Shown: positions 23,086-31,344 of the stretch, piece after piece | Layout of the letters: each line of letters begins with the position of its first letter | How positions within the stretch are numbered: the first letter of the stretch is position 1 | NCBI GenBank assembly: GCA_023410595.1 | Contig: JAEYPO010000020.1 | Location: 1 to 32,040 of the forward strand | Origin: Bacillota bacterium | Lineage (GTDB): Bacteria > Bacillota > Clostridia > Christensenellales > SZUA-584 | Reading direction: 5' to 3' | DNA length: 32,040 bases | Notes under the pieces: generated by a model | What the model was told of the DNA's origin: nothing | The model's database searches: none | Seen by the model: only the letters and a program-made list of their open reading frames with translations | Program-made: the position numbers and the translations under genes

Positions 23086-24033
23086 TCATATAATATACTT
23101 TTCGATGAATGAGCTTACCCTGCTCTCGTAAGCGGGTATATCGGCTGCGCAAGCCATACCGTGGCCCGCGCCCGGCACTGTGTATATATCCTTCTCGGCG
23201 GGGCAGGCGTCATACAGCTCGCGCGCCATATAATAAGGCACGAACGTGTCGTCTTCGCCGTGTATGAACAGCATGGGCGTGCGGCACTTTTTTACCTGAT
23301 TGAGAGCGGAAGCCTCTTTGAAGCCGTAACCCGCGCGAAGCTTCGTGAGCAGGCTCGTCGCGTGCAGGAACGGGAAACGGGGGAGCCGGTATATGCGCTT
23401 AAGCTGCCAGCCGAGCTGCGCCCATACCGACGTATAGCCGCAATCCTCGATAATAGCCTTTACCTGAGGGGGCAGGCGCTCGCCGCTTGCCATCATGACA
23501 GTGGCCGCGCCCATGGATATGCCCATCAGCAATATCTGCGCGTCTTCACCGAGCCGCTCTGTGACGCGGCGTATCCACAAAAGGCAGTCCCTGCGTTCGT
23601 GCCAGCCAAAGCCTATGTAATGCCCCTCGCTATCGCCGTGGCCGCGCGCGTCGGGCATGAGCACGCTAAAGCCGCGGCTGTGCAGCGAGCGCGCGAATCC
23701 CGCCATATCCTTTCCTTTTGAGGAGTACCCGTGAAACAGCACTGCGGCTTTTTTAGAGGGCGAGCCGGCGGCAACGTAGTGCGCCTTGAGCCTCAAGCCG
23801 TCCTCCGACGTTACTTCCCATGTTTCGCAGCCCGCGCTGTCGAGCCACAACCCGTCCTCGCTTTGCTCCGGCGACTGCGCCGCAGACTCGTTTGTTTGGT
23901 CAAGGTCTTTGTTGCCGCGAAGGTACGCCTTGCTGTTCCTGCCTATGGCGATGCGGTAAAAGTAAAAGCTTGAGAGTATAAGCGCAAGCAGCAGCAGCGC
24001 CGCGGCGGCGGACACTATTACGATCCAATCCAT
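23086..24033 (-). CDS. membrane-anchored alpha/beta hydrolase
   Basis: A 315-residue enzyme with one N-terminal transmembrane helix (about 3-26) and an alpha/beta-hydrolase domain (about 75-312): oxyanion-hole HGYSSKGKDM (101-110), the LMPDARGHGDSEG loop, nucleophile Ser173 in GISMGAA, acid Asp262 in HGEDDTFVP and His291 in GAGHGM. This is the BAAT/'YqkD-like' type of serine hydrolase; the substrate is unknown. The anchor puts the catalytic domain probably outside the membrane. GGGAGGGG precedes the ATG. It diverges from ddl. Confidence 0.85.
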   Translation of the reverse strand: MDWIVIVSAAAALLLLALILSSFYFYRIAIGRNSKAYLRGNKDLDQTNESAAQSPEQSEDGLWLDSAGCETWEVTSEDGLRLKAHYVAAGSPSKKAAVLFHGYSSKGKDMAGFARSLHSRGFSVLMPDARGHGDSEGHYIGFGWHERRDCLLWIRRVTERLGEDAQILLMGISMGAATVMMASGERLPPQVKAIIEDCGYTSVWAQLGWQLKRIYRLPRFPFLHATSLLTKLRAGYGFKEASALNQVKKCRTPMLFIHGEDDTFVPYYMARELYDACPAEKDIYTVPGAGHGMACAADIPAYESRVSSFIEKYII

Positions 24034-24073
24034 AAGCGCCCCTCCCTTCTTGGAGATGTGACATTACAAACTT

Positions 24074-24103
24074 ATTTTACCATGCAGCAAGCCTTTATTA
24101 CAA
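24074..24103 (-). promoter_or_regulatory. candidate promoter of the hydrolase gene
   Basis: On the minus strand TTGTAA (24098-24103), 18-bp spacer, TAAAAT (24074-24079), about 40 nt before the ATG at 24033. Confidence 0.5.
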
Positions 24104-24150
24104 CGTCGTCTATAAACCGTTAAATCTTTTGCTCTGGCGTGAATAAAATG

Positions 24151-24159
24151 TGTTATAAT
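24151..24159 (+). promoter_or_regulatory. extended -10 promoter of ddl-murF
   Basis: TGTTATAAT at 24151-24159, with a possible TTGCTC -35 at 24129-24134 (19-bp spacing). It is the same nonamer as at 15553. The -10 lies 90 nt before the ddl start, leaving a leader that contains a repeat hairpin. Confidence 0.65.
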
Positions 24160-24170
24160 GATTTCTGATT

Positions 24171-24220
24171 CGGGGTCTCCATCAAGTCGTGAGGCTTGAT
24201 GGAGCGAATTTTGGTGGGGT
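24171..24220. repeat. leader hairpin repeat related to the mgsA leader repeats
   Basis: CGGGGTCTCC then a 10-bp stem CTCCATCAAG/CTTGATGGAG (24177-24186 with 24195-24204) around TCGTGAGG, ending in GGTGGGGTA. The core AAGTCGTGAGGCTTGATGG is identical to the mgsA leader copies at 28310 and 28371. Confidence 0.65.
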
Positions 24221-24248
24221 AAATACGCATTGATATAAGGCGGTTGTT

Positions 24249-25289
24249 ATGAATATTGTAGTTCTGGCCGGGGGACTCTCCGGCGAGCGGGACGTGTCGC
24301 TTACTTCGGGCACGCTCGTATGCAACGCTTTGAGAACGAGCGGGCATAAAGCCATACTTGTTGACCTGTTCTTTGGAGTCGAAGACGTTCCGGAGAATAT
24401 ACTGGACGCGTTCAGCGTTTCGGGGCAGCTCGAGCCATATAAGGTGCCCGCGCAAGCGCCCGACATTGAGAAGATAAGGGCGATGAGGCCGGACAGCGGG
24501 TATGGCGAGATAGGCAAAAACGTGCTGCCTCTCTGCCGGGCGGCGGACATCGTGTTTATGGCGCTGCACGGAGAGATAGGGGAGAACGGCAAGCTGCAGG
24601 CCGTGTTCGACGTTATGGGCATAAAGTATACGGGCACCGGCTATATAGGCAGCGCGCTCGCTATGCACAAGAACGTCGCGAAACAGCTTTTTGAACATAA
24701 CGGCATAAAAACGCCTTCTTTCAGGCTTTATACCAAGGACGACATAGTGCGCATAGAGAGCGATGCAAAATTCCCCTGCATAGTCAAGCCCAACTCGGGA
24801 GGATCGAGCATAGGCATAACGAAGGCGGCGACAAAGCAGGAGCTTAAAGCCGCGGTGGAGGAAGCGCTTAAGTACGAGAACGAGATACTCGTAGAGCAGT
24901 TCATAGAGGGCAGGGAATTCTCATGCGGCATACTCAGAGAAACGGCGCTGCCCATTGTCGAGATCATCCCGAATGAAGGGTTCTACGACTATGAACATAA
25001 GTATCAGGCCGGTATAACGAAAGAGGTCTGCCCAGCGCAGCTTGACGAAGGGAACACAAAGGCAATACAGCGGGCGGCGCTTATGGCGCACAAGGCGCTC
25101 GGGCTTAACGTATATTCGCGCATCGATTTTATACTCGGCACAGACGGCGGCGCTTATTGCCTCGAAGCGAATACGCTGCCCGGCATGACGCCCACGAGCC
25201 TTTTGCCGCAGGAAGCGAACGCGGTCGGCATATCGTACGAGCAGCTATGCGATGAGATAATAAGGCTGTCGCTGGAGGCTAGAGGCTGA
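24249..25289 (+). CDS. ddl: D-alanine--D-alanine ligase
   Basis: A 346-residue ATP-grasp enzyme that joins two D-Ala for peptidoglycan precursors in the cytoplasm. The N-terminal domain starts VVLAGGLSGERDVSLTSG (the usual GGxSxExxVS signature), followed by ALHGEIGENGKLQ (the ALHGxxGEDGxxQ motif), VKPNSGGSSIGITKA (ATP-binding loop), EQFIEGREFSCGIL and the C-terminal metal-binding FILGTDGGAYCLEANTLPG (E-x-N-T-x-P-G-M-T). The length is normal. AAGGCGG precedes the ATG. It is followed by murF, whose product uses its D-Ala-D-Ala, so the two likely form one operon. Confidence 0.95.
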   Translation: MNIVVLAGGLSGERDVSLTSGTLVCNALRTSGHKAILVDLFFGVEDVPENILDAFSVSGQLEPYKVPAQAPDIEKIRAMRPDSGYGEIGKNVLPLCRAADIVFMALHGEIGENGKLQAVFDVMGIKYTGTGYIGSALAMHKNVAKQLFEHNGIKTPSFRLYTKDDIVRIESDAKFPCIVKPNSGGSSIGITKAATKQELKAAVEEALKYENEILVEQFIEGREFSCGILRETALPIVEIIPNEGFYDYEHKYQAGITKEVCPAQLDEGNTKAIQRAALMAHKALGLNVYSRIDFILGTDGGAYCLEANTLPGMTPTSLLPQEANAVGISYEQLCDEIIRLSLEARG

Positions 25290-25312
25290 GCATAACAGCT
25301 GATGCCTTAAAG

Positions 25313-25356
25313 ACCCTTCAGTCACCTGCGGTGACAGCTCCCCTATAAGGGGAGCC
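25313..25356. repeat. double-hairpin dispersed repeat between ddl and murF
   Basis: ACCCTTCA, hairpin GTCACC-TGC-GGTGAC (25321-25335), A, hairpin GCTCCCCT-ATA-AGGGGAGC (25337-25355). This is a well-known style of short interspersed repeat in Clostridia genomes. It lies in the 105-nt gap between the two genes. Confidence 0.7.
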
Positions 25357-25394
25357 GAGATACGGGGACCCTGTATATAAAAGGATAATAATTT

Positions 25395-26756
25395 ATGGTT
25401 TCGTTTACGTTAAAACAGGCGCTTGACGCCGTAGGCGGTAGATATTTCGGCGACGAGAGAACGCTTGACGAACGCGTGCTCGGCGTGACTATAGACAGCC
25501 GGGCCGTTAAGCCGGGCTTCCTTTACATACCTATAAAGGGCGAAAGGTTCGACGGCCACAGCTTCATACCGGCGGCGAGGGAATCGGGAGCGTTATGCTG
25601 CCTTTCCGAGAACTACCCGGATCCGGGCAAGCCCACAATACTCGTTAAGTCCGCGCTGGCTGCGTTTCAGGCGCTGGCCTCTTTTTACCGCTCTTTATTC
25701 GATATACCCTTTGTGGGCATTACGGGCAGCGTGGGCAAGACGACGACTAAAGAGCTGGTTGCGGGCGTGCTGATGCAGAAATACAACGTACTGAAAAACG
25801 AGGGAAATCTAAACAATCAGACAGGCGTGCCTATAACTATAATGAGGCTTGAATCGTTCCACGAGGCGGCGGTAATCGAGATGGGCACGAACCATTTCGG
25901 TGAGATAGGCAGCCTTTCAAGCATCGTAAGACCTAAAGTTTGCGTACTGACTAACGTAGGCGAAGCGCATCTTGAGCACTTTGGCTCGAAGGATGGCATA
26001 CTCAAGGCAAAGTCCGAGATGTTCGAGTACATGGAGCCGGGCGGCACGGTGATAATAAACGGCGACGACCCGCTGCTTGCTACGCTGCTAGGGTGCTACC
26101 CCGAAGCGGTCACGTACGGCCTCGGCGCGCATAACAGGATACGCGCGAAGAATATTACCGGAATGGGGCTGGACGGTACGCGTTTTACCGTCGTATGCGG
26201 CGGCGCAGAGACGGAGCTGCATGTTCCCTCTCCCGGAACGCATATGGTGATGAACGCGCTCGCGGCATTCGCGGCAGGCAGGGCGATGGGCGTGGCCAAA
26301 CCGCTGATACAGCTTGGCATAAGCAGCTTTGAACCGTCGGAGGGCAGGATGGACATGACGGAGACGGGCGGCATAAGGATAATAAACGACGCATATAACG
26401 CAAACCCGACGTCCATGAAGGCCTCGATATGCATAGCCGCAAAAACGCCGGGCAGGAGCGTGTGCGTGCTGGGCGACATGTTCGAACTGGGCGAAAACGA
26501 GGCTGAATACCACAAGAGCGTAGGAAAGCACGCGGCGGACGAAGGCGCGGGGCTCGTGCTGTGCGTAGGAAACCTCGCGAGGCACATATACGAGGGGGCG
26601 GCGGAGCACGGCGCAAAGGCGCTGTATTTCCCCGACAAGGAGGCGCTCCTCGCCGCGCTGCCGGACATAATAAAAAGCGGCGATACGGTGCTCGTTAAGG
26701 CGTCTCACGGCATGCATCTTGAAACGGTGGCCGAATGGCTCAAGGATAATTATTGA
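25395..26756 (+). CDS. murF: UDP-MurNAc-tripeptide--D-Ala-D-Ala ligase
   Basis: A 453-residue Mur ligase that adds D-Ala-D-Ala to the UDP-MurNAc tripeptide, the last cytoplasmic peptide step. Features are the N-terminal substrate domain (VLGVTIDSRAVKPGFLYIPI, about 28-47), the P-loop GITGSVGKTTTKE (108-120), the LNNQTGVPITI motif, VIEMGTNHFGEI (MurF signature, E-M-G-x-N-x-x-G-E-I) and the C-terminal domain with NDAYNANPTSM and LGDMFELGE. AAAGGAT lies before the ATG. It lies downstream of ddl. Confidence 0.95.
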   Translation: MVSFTLKQALDAVGGRYFGDERTLDERVLGVTIDSRAVKPGFLYIPIKGERFDGHSFIPAARESGALCCLSENYPDPGKPTILVKSALAAFQALASFYRSLFDIPFVGITGSVGKTTTKELVAGVLMQKYNVLKNEGNLNNQTGVPITIMRLESFHEAAVIEMGTNHFGEIGSLSSIVRPKVCVLTNVGEAHLEHFGSKDGILKAKSEMFEYMEPGGTVIINGDDPLLATLLGCYPEAVTYGLGAHNRIRAKNITGMGLDGTRFTVVCGGAETELHVPSPGTHMVMNALAAFAAGRAMGVAKPLIQLGISSFEPSEGRMDMTETGGIRIINDAYNANPTSMKASICIAAKTPGRSVCVLGDMFELGENEAEYHKSVGKHAADEGAGLVLCVGNLARHIYEGAAEHGAKALYFPDKEALLAALPDIIKSGDTVLVKASHGMHLETVAEWLKDNY

Positions 26757-26796
26757 GAATAAAATTATTGAGCGTAAGGATTATATTAAGATATTA

Positions 26797-26826
26797 AAAA
26801 GAGAAGGCGGATAGCCTCCTCTTTTA
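26797..26826 (+). terminator. terminator after murF
   Basis: A 12-bp stem with one mismatch (26797-26808 with 26814-26825), loop GGATA; the 3' arm ends in TTTT. A-rich on the 5' side, so it may also work for the convergent EAL-HDOD gene. Confidence 0.75.
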
Positions 26827-26885
26827 GATTGCTGTTTGGTAAACGCTTATATGTTAATCATATAGTCAGAGTATATTAAAGTGGC

Positions 26886-28106
26886 CTACCGCATGTCCGC
26901 GAGAGCGGATAGCTGCCAGTCGAACGCGTCCATATACAGCGATATGAACACGTCTCTGCCTAGCTCTACGGCGGAAAGGAACTCGTCGACTTCTTCCCAC
27001 CTCGCGCTTTCGTAGGACAGCACCGCTTCAAGCGGCCTGCGCAGGAAGTTTTCCTCGCCTAAGAGCGCCTCGCGCACCCGGTCTTCCAGCGGGAGCCGTT
27101 CTACTATCTGCTCCATGTCTTCGCCTAACAGCGCGTCGATGGAAGAGAATATGCCTGTGAAGAAGAAATCCGGCTCGAATTCCTCCTGCCCGGTCATCTC
27201 GGCGAACAGCGCGAGCATCTTGCCACGTATGAGCGAGGCCTTGATTAGCTCGGCGTTGTCGTTGTTCTTTATACTGCGCAGCAGCATAAGGTTTATCCAC
27301 CGCGTGAGCTCTATAGTGCCCATGCGCACTAGCGCCTGCCGTATGGATCTTATAGTGTAGCGCGCGCCAGAAAACACGGAGTTGGCAAGTCGCAAAAGCT
27401 TGTATGAGAGGTCGAGGTCTTTCTCTATCATGCCGGCTATGACGTTGTAATCTGGTTCGGGCTCTCGAAGCTCGCCCAAGATGGGCAGCAGGTTGTTGCC
27501 GAGCATGCCTATGGCGCGTGCGTTTATAACGGCCGGTTTGCTGAAGAAGTACCCTTGGAACAGCTTAAAGCCCATGGCGCGGGCGCGCTCGTAGTCTTCG
27601 ATAGTCTCTACTTTTTCCGCGAGGAAAGTTACCTTGTTCCTGTATTTTTTAAGAAACTTCTTTTTTTCCTCTATCCCCGACTCGGAGCATTCTATCTTTA
27701 CGATGTCGACGAGCTGCAAAAGCTTTGAGTATTCGCGCTCGCTGCCTATAACGAAATCGTCGAGGGCCAAAGTATAACCGCGCTCCTTAAGCTTACGGCA
27801 TACGTCTATTATCTCTTTGTCGGGCTTGACGCGCTCGAGTATCTCAACCACCAGCTTATCAGGCGGAAGTATGAGCGGCGCCTCTAAAAGCAGCAGCTTA
27901 GCCGAGAAATTGATAAAGCCGCGGGTGCCTTCTATAAGCCGCGAAAAGCCTATGGAGAAGAAGTTGTCAAGCAGTTCGGCCGTCGCCTGGTCGTCGTCCG
28001 TTCCGTCGTATCGCACGCCGCCGCCTTTCCTGTAAAGAAGCTCGTATCCATAAAGATGGATATGCTCGTTAAAAATAGGCTGCCGCGCGATGTATATGTT
28101 CCCCAT
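26886..28106 (-). CDS. EAL-HDOD domain signalling protein (YuxH type)
   Basis: A 406-residue protein with an N-terminal EAL-like domain (about 5-198) and a C-terminal HDOD domain (about 205-395). EAL residues are largely kept in altered motifs: ELLYR (22-26, Glu22), INFS (Asn66), EILE (Glu88), LDDF (Asp116, Asp117), VKIE (Lys137), AEKVET (Glu164) and QGYFF (Gln184); the canonical DDFGTG is DDFVIG. Catalytic activity on c-di-GMP is therefore uncertain. The HDOD domain has LANSVFSG and IRSIRQALVRMGT, typical of the family. I chose ATG 28106 because GGGAGGG is 5-6 nt upstream; an ORF start 50 codons earlier is unsupported. Confidence 0.85.
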   Translation of the reverse strand: MGNIYIARQPIFNEHIHLYGYELLYRKGGGVRYDGTDDDQATAELLDNFFSIGFSRLIEGTRGFINFSAKLLLLEAPLILPPDKLVVEILERVKPDKEIIDVCRKLKERGYTLALDDFVIGSEREYSKLLQLVDIVKIECSESGIEEKKKFLKKYRNKVTFLAEKVETIEDYERARAMGFKLFQGYFFSKPAVINARAIGMLGNNLLPILGELREPEPDYNVIAGMIEKDLDLSYKLLRLANSVFSGARYTIRSIRQALVRMGTIELTRWINLMLLRSIKNNDNAELIKASLIRGKMLALFAEMTGQEEFEPDFFFTGIFSSIDALLGEDMEQIVERLPLEDRVREALLGEENFLRRPLEAVLSYESARWEEVDEFLSAVELGRDVFISLYMDAFDWQLSALADMR

Positions 28107-28223
28107 GATGCCCTCCCGTAAATATATTGATAAAAAGGCGCTATACGTAATATATCGGTAATAGTGAAGGATGTGCTTAGCAAAAACATTACAAAAAGAT
28201 TTGTTCTTTGGAACGTATAAATA

Positions 28224-28253
28224 TTGTAAAAACATGTATGCGTGTCGTATAAT
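28224..28253 (+). promoter_or_regulatory. candidate promoter of mgsA
   Basis: TTGTAA (28224-28229), 18-bp spacer, TATAAT (28248-28253). Transcription would start near 28260, giving a leader of about 150 nt filled by the tandem repeats. The divergent gap 28107-28409 thus contains this promoter and the repeats. Confidence 0.6.
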
Positions 28254-28274
28254 CATAGTGTAATGATGTTATTT

Positions 28275-28396
28275 ATAACGGAGCCCCCTCGTCGCTTTTG
28301 CGACGACCCAAGTCGTGAGGCTTGATGGGGTGTAGATAACGGGGTCTCCTCGTCGCTTTTGCGACGGCCCAAGTCGTGAGGCTTGATGGGGTACAG
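28275..28396. repeat. two tandem 61-bp hairpin repeats in the mgsA leader
   Basis: Units 28275-28335 and 28336-28396. Each has ATAACGG(A/G)G, a hairpin CGTCGC-TTTT-GCGACG (28290-28305, 28351-28366) and the core AAGTCGTGAGGCTTGATGGG, ending GGTGTAGAT or GGTACAGAT. The core is shared with the ddl leader (24171-24220). The second copy ends 13 nt before the mgsA ATG. Confidence 0.8.
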
Positions 28397-28409
28397 ATTT
28401 GGGGGAATT

Positions 28410-28841
28410 ATGGAAATACATACTATAGGGGCTCAGAAGCGCATCGCACTCGTCGCGCATGATAACCGTAAGGAAACGCTGATAAACTGGGTGCAGAAGA
28501 ACGAGAAGGTATTGAGCCGTCACTTCCTGTGCGGCACGGGCACGACGGCAAGGCTGATTATCGAGCGCACGGGGCTGCCTGTCAAGGCGTACCGCAGCGG
28601 CCCGCTCGGGGGCGACCAGAAGATAGGCTCGCTTATTGCGGAGCTGGGCATAGACCTGCTGATATTCTTCTGGGACCCGCTTACTTCCCAGCCGCACGAC
28701 CCGGACGTAAAGGCTCTTTTAAGGATAGCGGTGCTCTATAACATACCCGTGGCCATGGACCAGGCGACGGCGGACTTTCTGCTTTCCTCCAAGTTTATGG
28801 AGCAGGATTACGACAGGGAGATACTCGACTTTAAGATATAA
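28410..28841 (+). CDS. mgsA: methylglyoxal synthase
   Basis: A 143-residue enzyme that converts dihydroxyacetone phosphate to methylglyoxal and phosphate, a bypass of lower glycolysis under sugar-phosphate excess. Conserved parts are ALVAHDNRKE (His17 equivalent to E. coli His19), GTGTT, the SGPLGGDQKIG box (Asp69 equivalent to Asp71) and FFWDPLTSQPHDPDVKALLR (His96 and Asp99). The length fits the family (about 130-155). I start at ATG 28410, 6-7 nt after GGGGG; an in-frame upstream ATG at 28383 lies in the repeat. The leader repeats and own promoter suggest separate control. Confidence 0.95.
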   Translation: MEIHTIGAQKRIALVAHDNRKETLINWVQKNEKVLSRHFLCGTGTTARLIIERTGLPVKAYRSGPLGGDQKIGSLIAELGIDLLIFFWDPLTSQPHDPDVKALLRIAVLYNIPVAMDQATADFLLSSKFMEQDYDREILDFKI

Positions 28842-28866
28842 AAAAGAAGCCCGTGAAGCTTCTTTT
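28842..28866. terminator. bidirectional terminator between mgsA and the ABC operon
   Basis: A 9-bp stem AAAAGAAGC/GCTTCTTTT (28842-28850 with 28858-28866) directly after the mgsA stop. A-rich and T-rich arms serve both converging transcripts. Confidence 0.8.
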
Positions 28867-28874
28867 CAAACCGA

Positions 28875-29612
28875 TTACAGCACCTTCGCCAAAAAGCTCC
28901 TGAGCCGTTCGCTTTTCGGGCTGCCGAACAATTCGGCGGGCGTGTTTTCTTCCACTATTTTTCCTTCATCCATGAATATGGCGCGCTTGCCCACCTCGCG
29001 CGCGAAGCCCATTTCGTGCGTCACTACTACCATGGTCATGCCGCCCTTGGCGAGCGATTTCATTACATCCAGCACCTCGCCCACCATCTCGGGGTCGAGC
29101 GCGGACGTCGGCTCGTCGAAAAGCATGACGTCGGGGTTCATCGCGAGCGCGCGCACTATGGCTATCCTCTGCTTCTGCCCGCCCGAAAGCTGGGAGGGGT
29201 ATGCGTCCGCGCGGTCCGCGAGGCCGACGCGGCGGAGCAGCGCCATGGCGTTCTCTTCCGCCTGCTGCTGAGGAACTTTAAGCAGCTTTACTGGTGCTAT
29301 CGTCATGTTGCGCAGCACCTTCATATGCGGGAACAGGTTGAACTGCTGGAACACCATGCCCATCTTCTGGCGGTGAACGTTTATATCCACCTTAGGGTCG
29401 GTAATGTCCACGCCCTCAAAAAACACCTTGCCGCCCGTAGGCACCTCAAGCAGATTGAGGCAGCGAAGGAACGTCGATTTGCCCGAGCCCGAAGGGCCTA
29501 CGACTACGGTCACATCGCCTTTCCTTATCTCGCAGTCTACGCCGTCAAGCGCTTTGAGCTCTCCGTAATGTTTTTCGAGGCCTTCAACCTTTATTAATAC
29601 GTCAGCGTTCAA
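28875..29612 (-). CDS. polar amino-acid ABC transporter, ATP-binding protein
   Basis: About 245 residues, the ATPase of a GlnQ/ArtP/HisP-type importer: Walker A GPSGSGKST (about 39-47), Q-loop MVFQQFNLFPHM, signature LSGGQKQR, Walker B VMLFDEPTSALD and switch VTHEMGF. It drives uptake through the permease encoded just upstream. I place the start at TTG 29612: an AAAGGAGG box at 29623-29630 gives 10-nt spacing, whereas the earlier TTG at 29633 would contain that ribosome binding site inside the coding region. The gene overlaps the permease end by 11 nt, consistent with translational coupling. Confidence 0.9.
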   Translation of the reverse strand: MNADVLIKVEGLEKHYGELKALDGVDCEIRKGDVTVVVGPSGSGKSTFLRCLNLLEVPTGGKVFFEGVDITDPKVDINVHRQKMGMVFQQFNLFPHMKVLRNMTIAPVKLLKVPQQQAEENAMALLRRVGLADRADAYPSQLSGGQKQRIAIVRALAMNPDVMLFDEPTSALDPEMVGEVLDVMKSLAKGGMTMVVVTHEMGFAREVGKRAIFMDEGKIVEENTPAELFGSPKSERLRSFLAKVL

Positions 29613-30303
29613 TTCTGCCGAGCCTCCTTTCAAGACGGTGAACGCCCATTGAAAGGAATATCACCAGTATAAGATATATAAGCGCCGCGGCTATAAGGGG
29701 CATGAACGCCTGGAACGAAGCCCCGCGTATTATATCCGCGCCTTTAGTCAGATCCTGAAGGCCTATGTAGCCGCAGACAGACGTCTCCTTTAAGAGCGTT
29801 ATAAACTCGTTGGCAAGAGAGGGAATAACGTTACGGAACGCCTGAGGCATGATTATGTGCCACATAGTCTTGGGGTAGTTGAACCCTAGGCTGCGCCCCG
29901 CCTCGAATTGGCCCGCGTCTATCGATATTATGCCGCTACGGAATATCTCGGCGACATAAGCGCCCGAGTTTACGCCGAACGCGAGCACCGCCACGAACAC
30001 GGGGCTCGTGTCCCGCGACGTGAATATTACGAAATACATTATCATGAGCTGCACCACTACGGGCGTGCCGCGTATCACCGTAAGGTACAGCTGGCAGACC
30101 GCGTTCGCCGCTTTCATTCTGCCTGTTTTGTCGTGCGTCGAACGTATCATGGCGACTATGAAACCCAGCGTTATGCCGAGTATCAGCGCGAAGAACGTCA
30201 CAAGCAGCGTTATGCCGATTCCGTCAACGATATATTTCCACCTGTTGTCATAAATGAAGCTGAAATAGAACGACTGCTCTATGCCCGCCCACCATTCTGC
30301 CAT
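29602..30303 (-). CDS. polar amino-acid ABC transporter, permease
   Basis: A 233-residue His/Glu/Gln/Arg-type permease with about five transmembrane helices and the EAA loop typical of this family (GQFEAGRSLGFNYPKTMWHIIMPQAFRN, broken here as EAGRSLG then IIMPQA). Only one permease gene is present, so it probably works as a homodimer. AAGGAGG lies 8 nt before the ATG. The gene is preceded by the binding-protein gene but separated from it by a terminator-like hairpin, and overlaps the ATPase start. Confidence 0.9.
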   Translation of the reverse strand: MAEWWAGIEQSFYFSFIYDNRWKYIVDGIGITLLVTFFALILGITLGFIVAMIRSTHDKTGRMKAANAVCQLYLTVIRGTPVVVQLMIMYFVIFTSRDTSPVFVAVLAFGVNSGAYVAEIFRSGIISIDAGQFEAGRSLGFNYPKTMWHIIMPQAFRNVIPSLANEFITLLKETSVCGYIGLQDLTKGADIIRGASFQAFMPLIAAALIYLILVIFLSMGVHRLERRLGRIER

Positions 30304-30323
30304 GGGCTTTCCTCCTTACTCCG

Positions 30324-30354
30324 AAAAAGGCCGCCACAAACGGGCAGCCTTTTT
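30324..30354 (-). terminator. terminator-like hairpin inside the ABC operon
   Basis: On the minus strand a 12-bp stem AAAAAGGCTGCC/GGCGGCCTTTTT (one T-G pair) with loop CGTTTGT. It lies after the binding-protein gene and 20 nt before the permease start, so partial termination would keep the binding protein in excess over the membrane components. Confidence 0.75.
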
Positions 30355-30437
30355 AATCAGTATCCTTAAAGGATCATTATAATTCTCTGCGTCCGCTGTT
30401 TAAACGTACCAGCGCAGCGGGCTTGTGTCAAGCGGTA

Positions 30438-31301
30438 TTAGTCGGCTTTGATGTATTTGTCGATTACGGCCTTAAGCTCGCCCGACTCCTCGAGCTCTGC
30501 AAGCGCCTTGTTAATGCCTTCGAGCAGTTCCGGTTTACCCTTGTTTACCGCTACGGCATAGTCTTCCAGTATATATTCGGTCTCGAGTATCTTAAGCCCC
30601 TTGTTCTGAGATACGAATACCTTTGCAGGCTCGTTGTCGATAACGACCGCGTCGACTTTATCCTGAGTAAGAGCGAGCACTGCGTCCATGCCTTTGTTGT
30701 AACGGGTTATCTGGCCAAGGCCTGTATCAACATAGTCCATAGTTATGTATATGTCGCCTGTCGTACTCTGCTGAACACCCATCATTTTACCCTCGAGGTC
30801 GTCGGGGGAAGCTATGGGGGAACCTTCCTTTACTATGATGACCTGCTTGCCGGTAGCATATGTCGCTGAAAAATCAACCGCGGCTTTGCGGTCTTCCCGG
30901 ACCGTCATGCCCGCCATCGATATATCGGCCTTGCCGGACTGTACAGCCCCTACGAGCGAATCGAAATTCATGTTCTGAATCTCGAGCTCCATGCCGAGCT
31001 TGTCGGCTATAAGCTGCGCTATCTCCGCGTCGATACCGACTATTTTGTCGTTCTCGAAGTACTCGTACGGCGGAAATTCCGCGTTCGTGACCATTATCAG
31101 CTTTTCTTTTTCAGCGGGCGCTTCTGAAGCCTCGGCGGAAGCAGATTCGCTCGGTGCGACAGACGGCTCAACTGAAGCGGCGTCACCGGCTTTTGAGGGA
31201 TCCGGGGAAACCGCTGTCTGACCGCAGGCGCCCAGCGAAAGAATAAGGCAGAGCATTAAAGCTGCCGCCACTATCATACGTATCGTAGTTGATTTTTTCA
31301 T
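30438..31301 (-). CDS. amino-acid ABC transporter substrate-binding lipoprotein
   Basis: A 287-residue family-3 (SBP_bac_3) binding protein. The signal peptide ends in the lipobox LGAC (Cys26), followed by a Ser/Ala/Glu/Pro-rich linker (about 27-65) tethering it to the membrane. The binding domain (68-285) has VTNAEFPPYEYF, GIDAEIAQLIADKLG, FDSLVGAVQSGKADI and the MAGMTVREDRKAAVDFS signature of polar amino-acid binders; the Arg in VRED usually holds the ligand carboxylate. AAGGAG lies 8 nt before the ATG. The promoter carries ARG-box-like sites, which favours arginine/ornithine-type ligand. Confidence 0.9.
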   Translation of the reverse strand: MKKSTTIRMIVAAALMLCLILSLGACGQTAVSPDPSKAGDAASVEPSVAPSESASAEASEAPAEKEKLIMVTNAEFPPYEYFENDKIVGIDAEIAQLIADKLGMELEIQNMNFDSLVGAVQSGKADISMAGMTVREDRKAAVDFSATYATGKQVIIVKEGSPIASPDDLEGKMMGVQQSTTGDIYITMDYVDTGLGQITRYNKGMDAVLALTQDKVDAVVIDNEPAKVFVSQNKGLKILETEYILEDYAVAVNKGKPELLEGINKALAELEESGELKAVIDKYIKAD

Positions 31302-31344
31302 TTATATCGCTCCTTTTTTATTTTAAATCAAAAATACAGTTGCA

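Noticed and set aside
23161..23721. Plus-strand ORF opposite the alpha/beta hydrolase
   Set aside because: The minus-strand protein has a full catalytic triad and anchor; the plus-strand product is Ala/Arg-rich shadow.
24249..25289. VanC-type D-Ala-D-Ser ligase
   Set aside because: No vanT/vanXY-type neighbours; it sits with murF in a normal housekeeping cluster.
28107..28256. 50-codon N-terminal extension of the EAL-HDOD protein
   Set aside because: GGGAGG 5-6 nt before ATG 28106 marks the start; the extension is AT-rich intergenic DNA.
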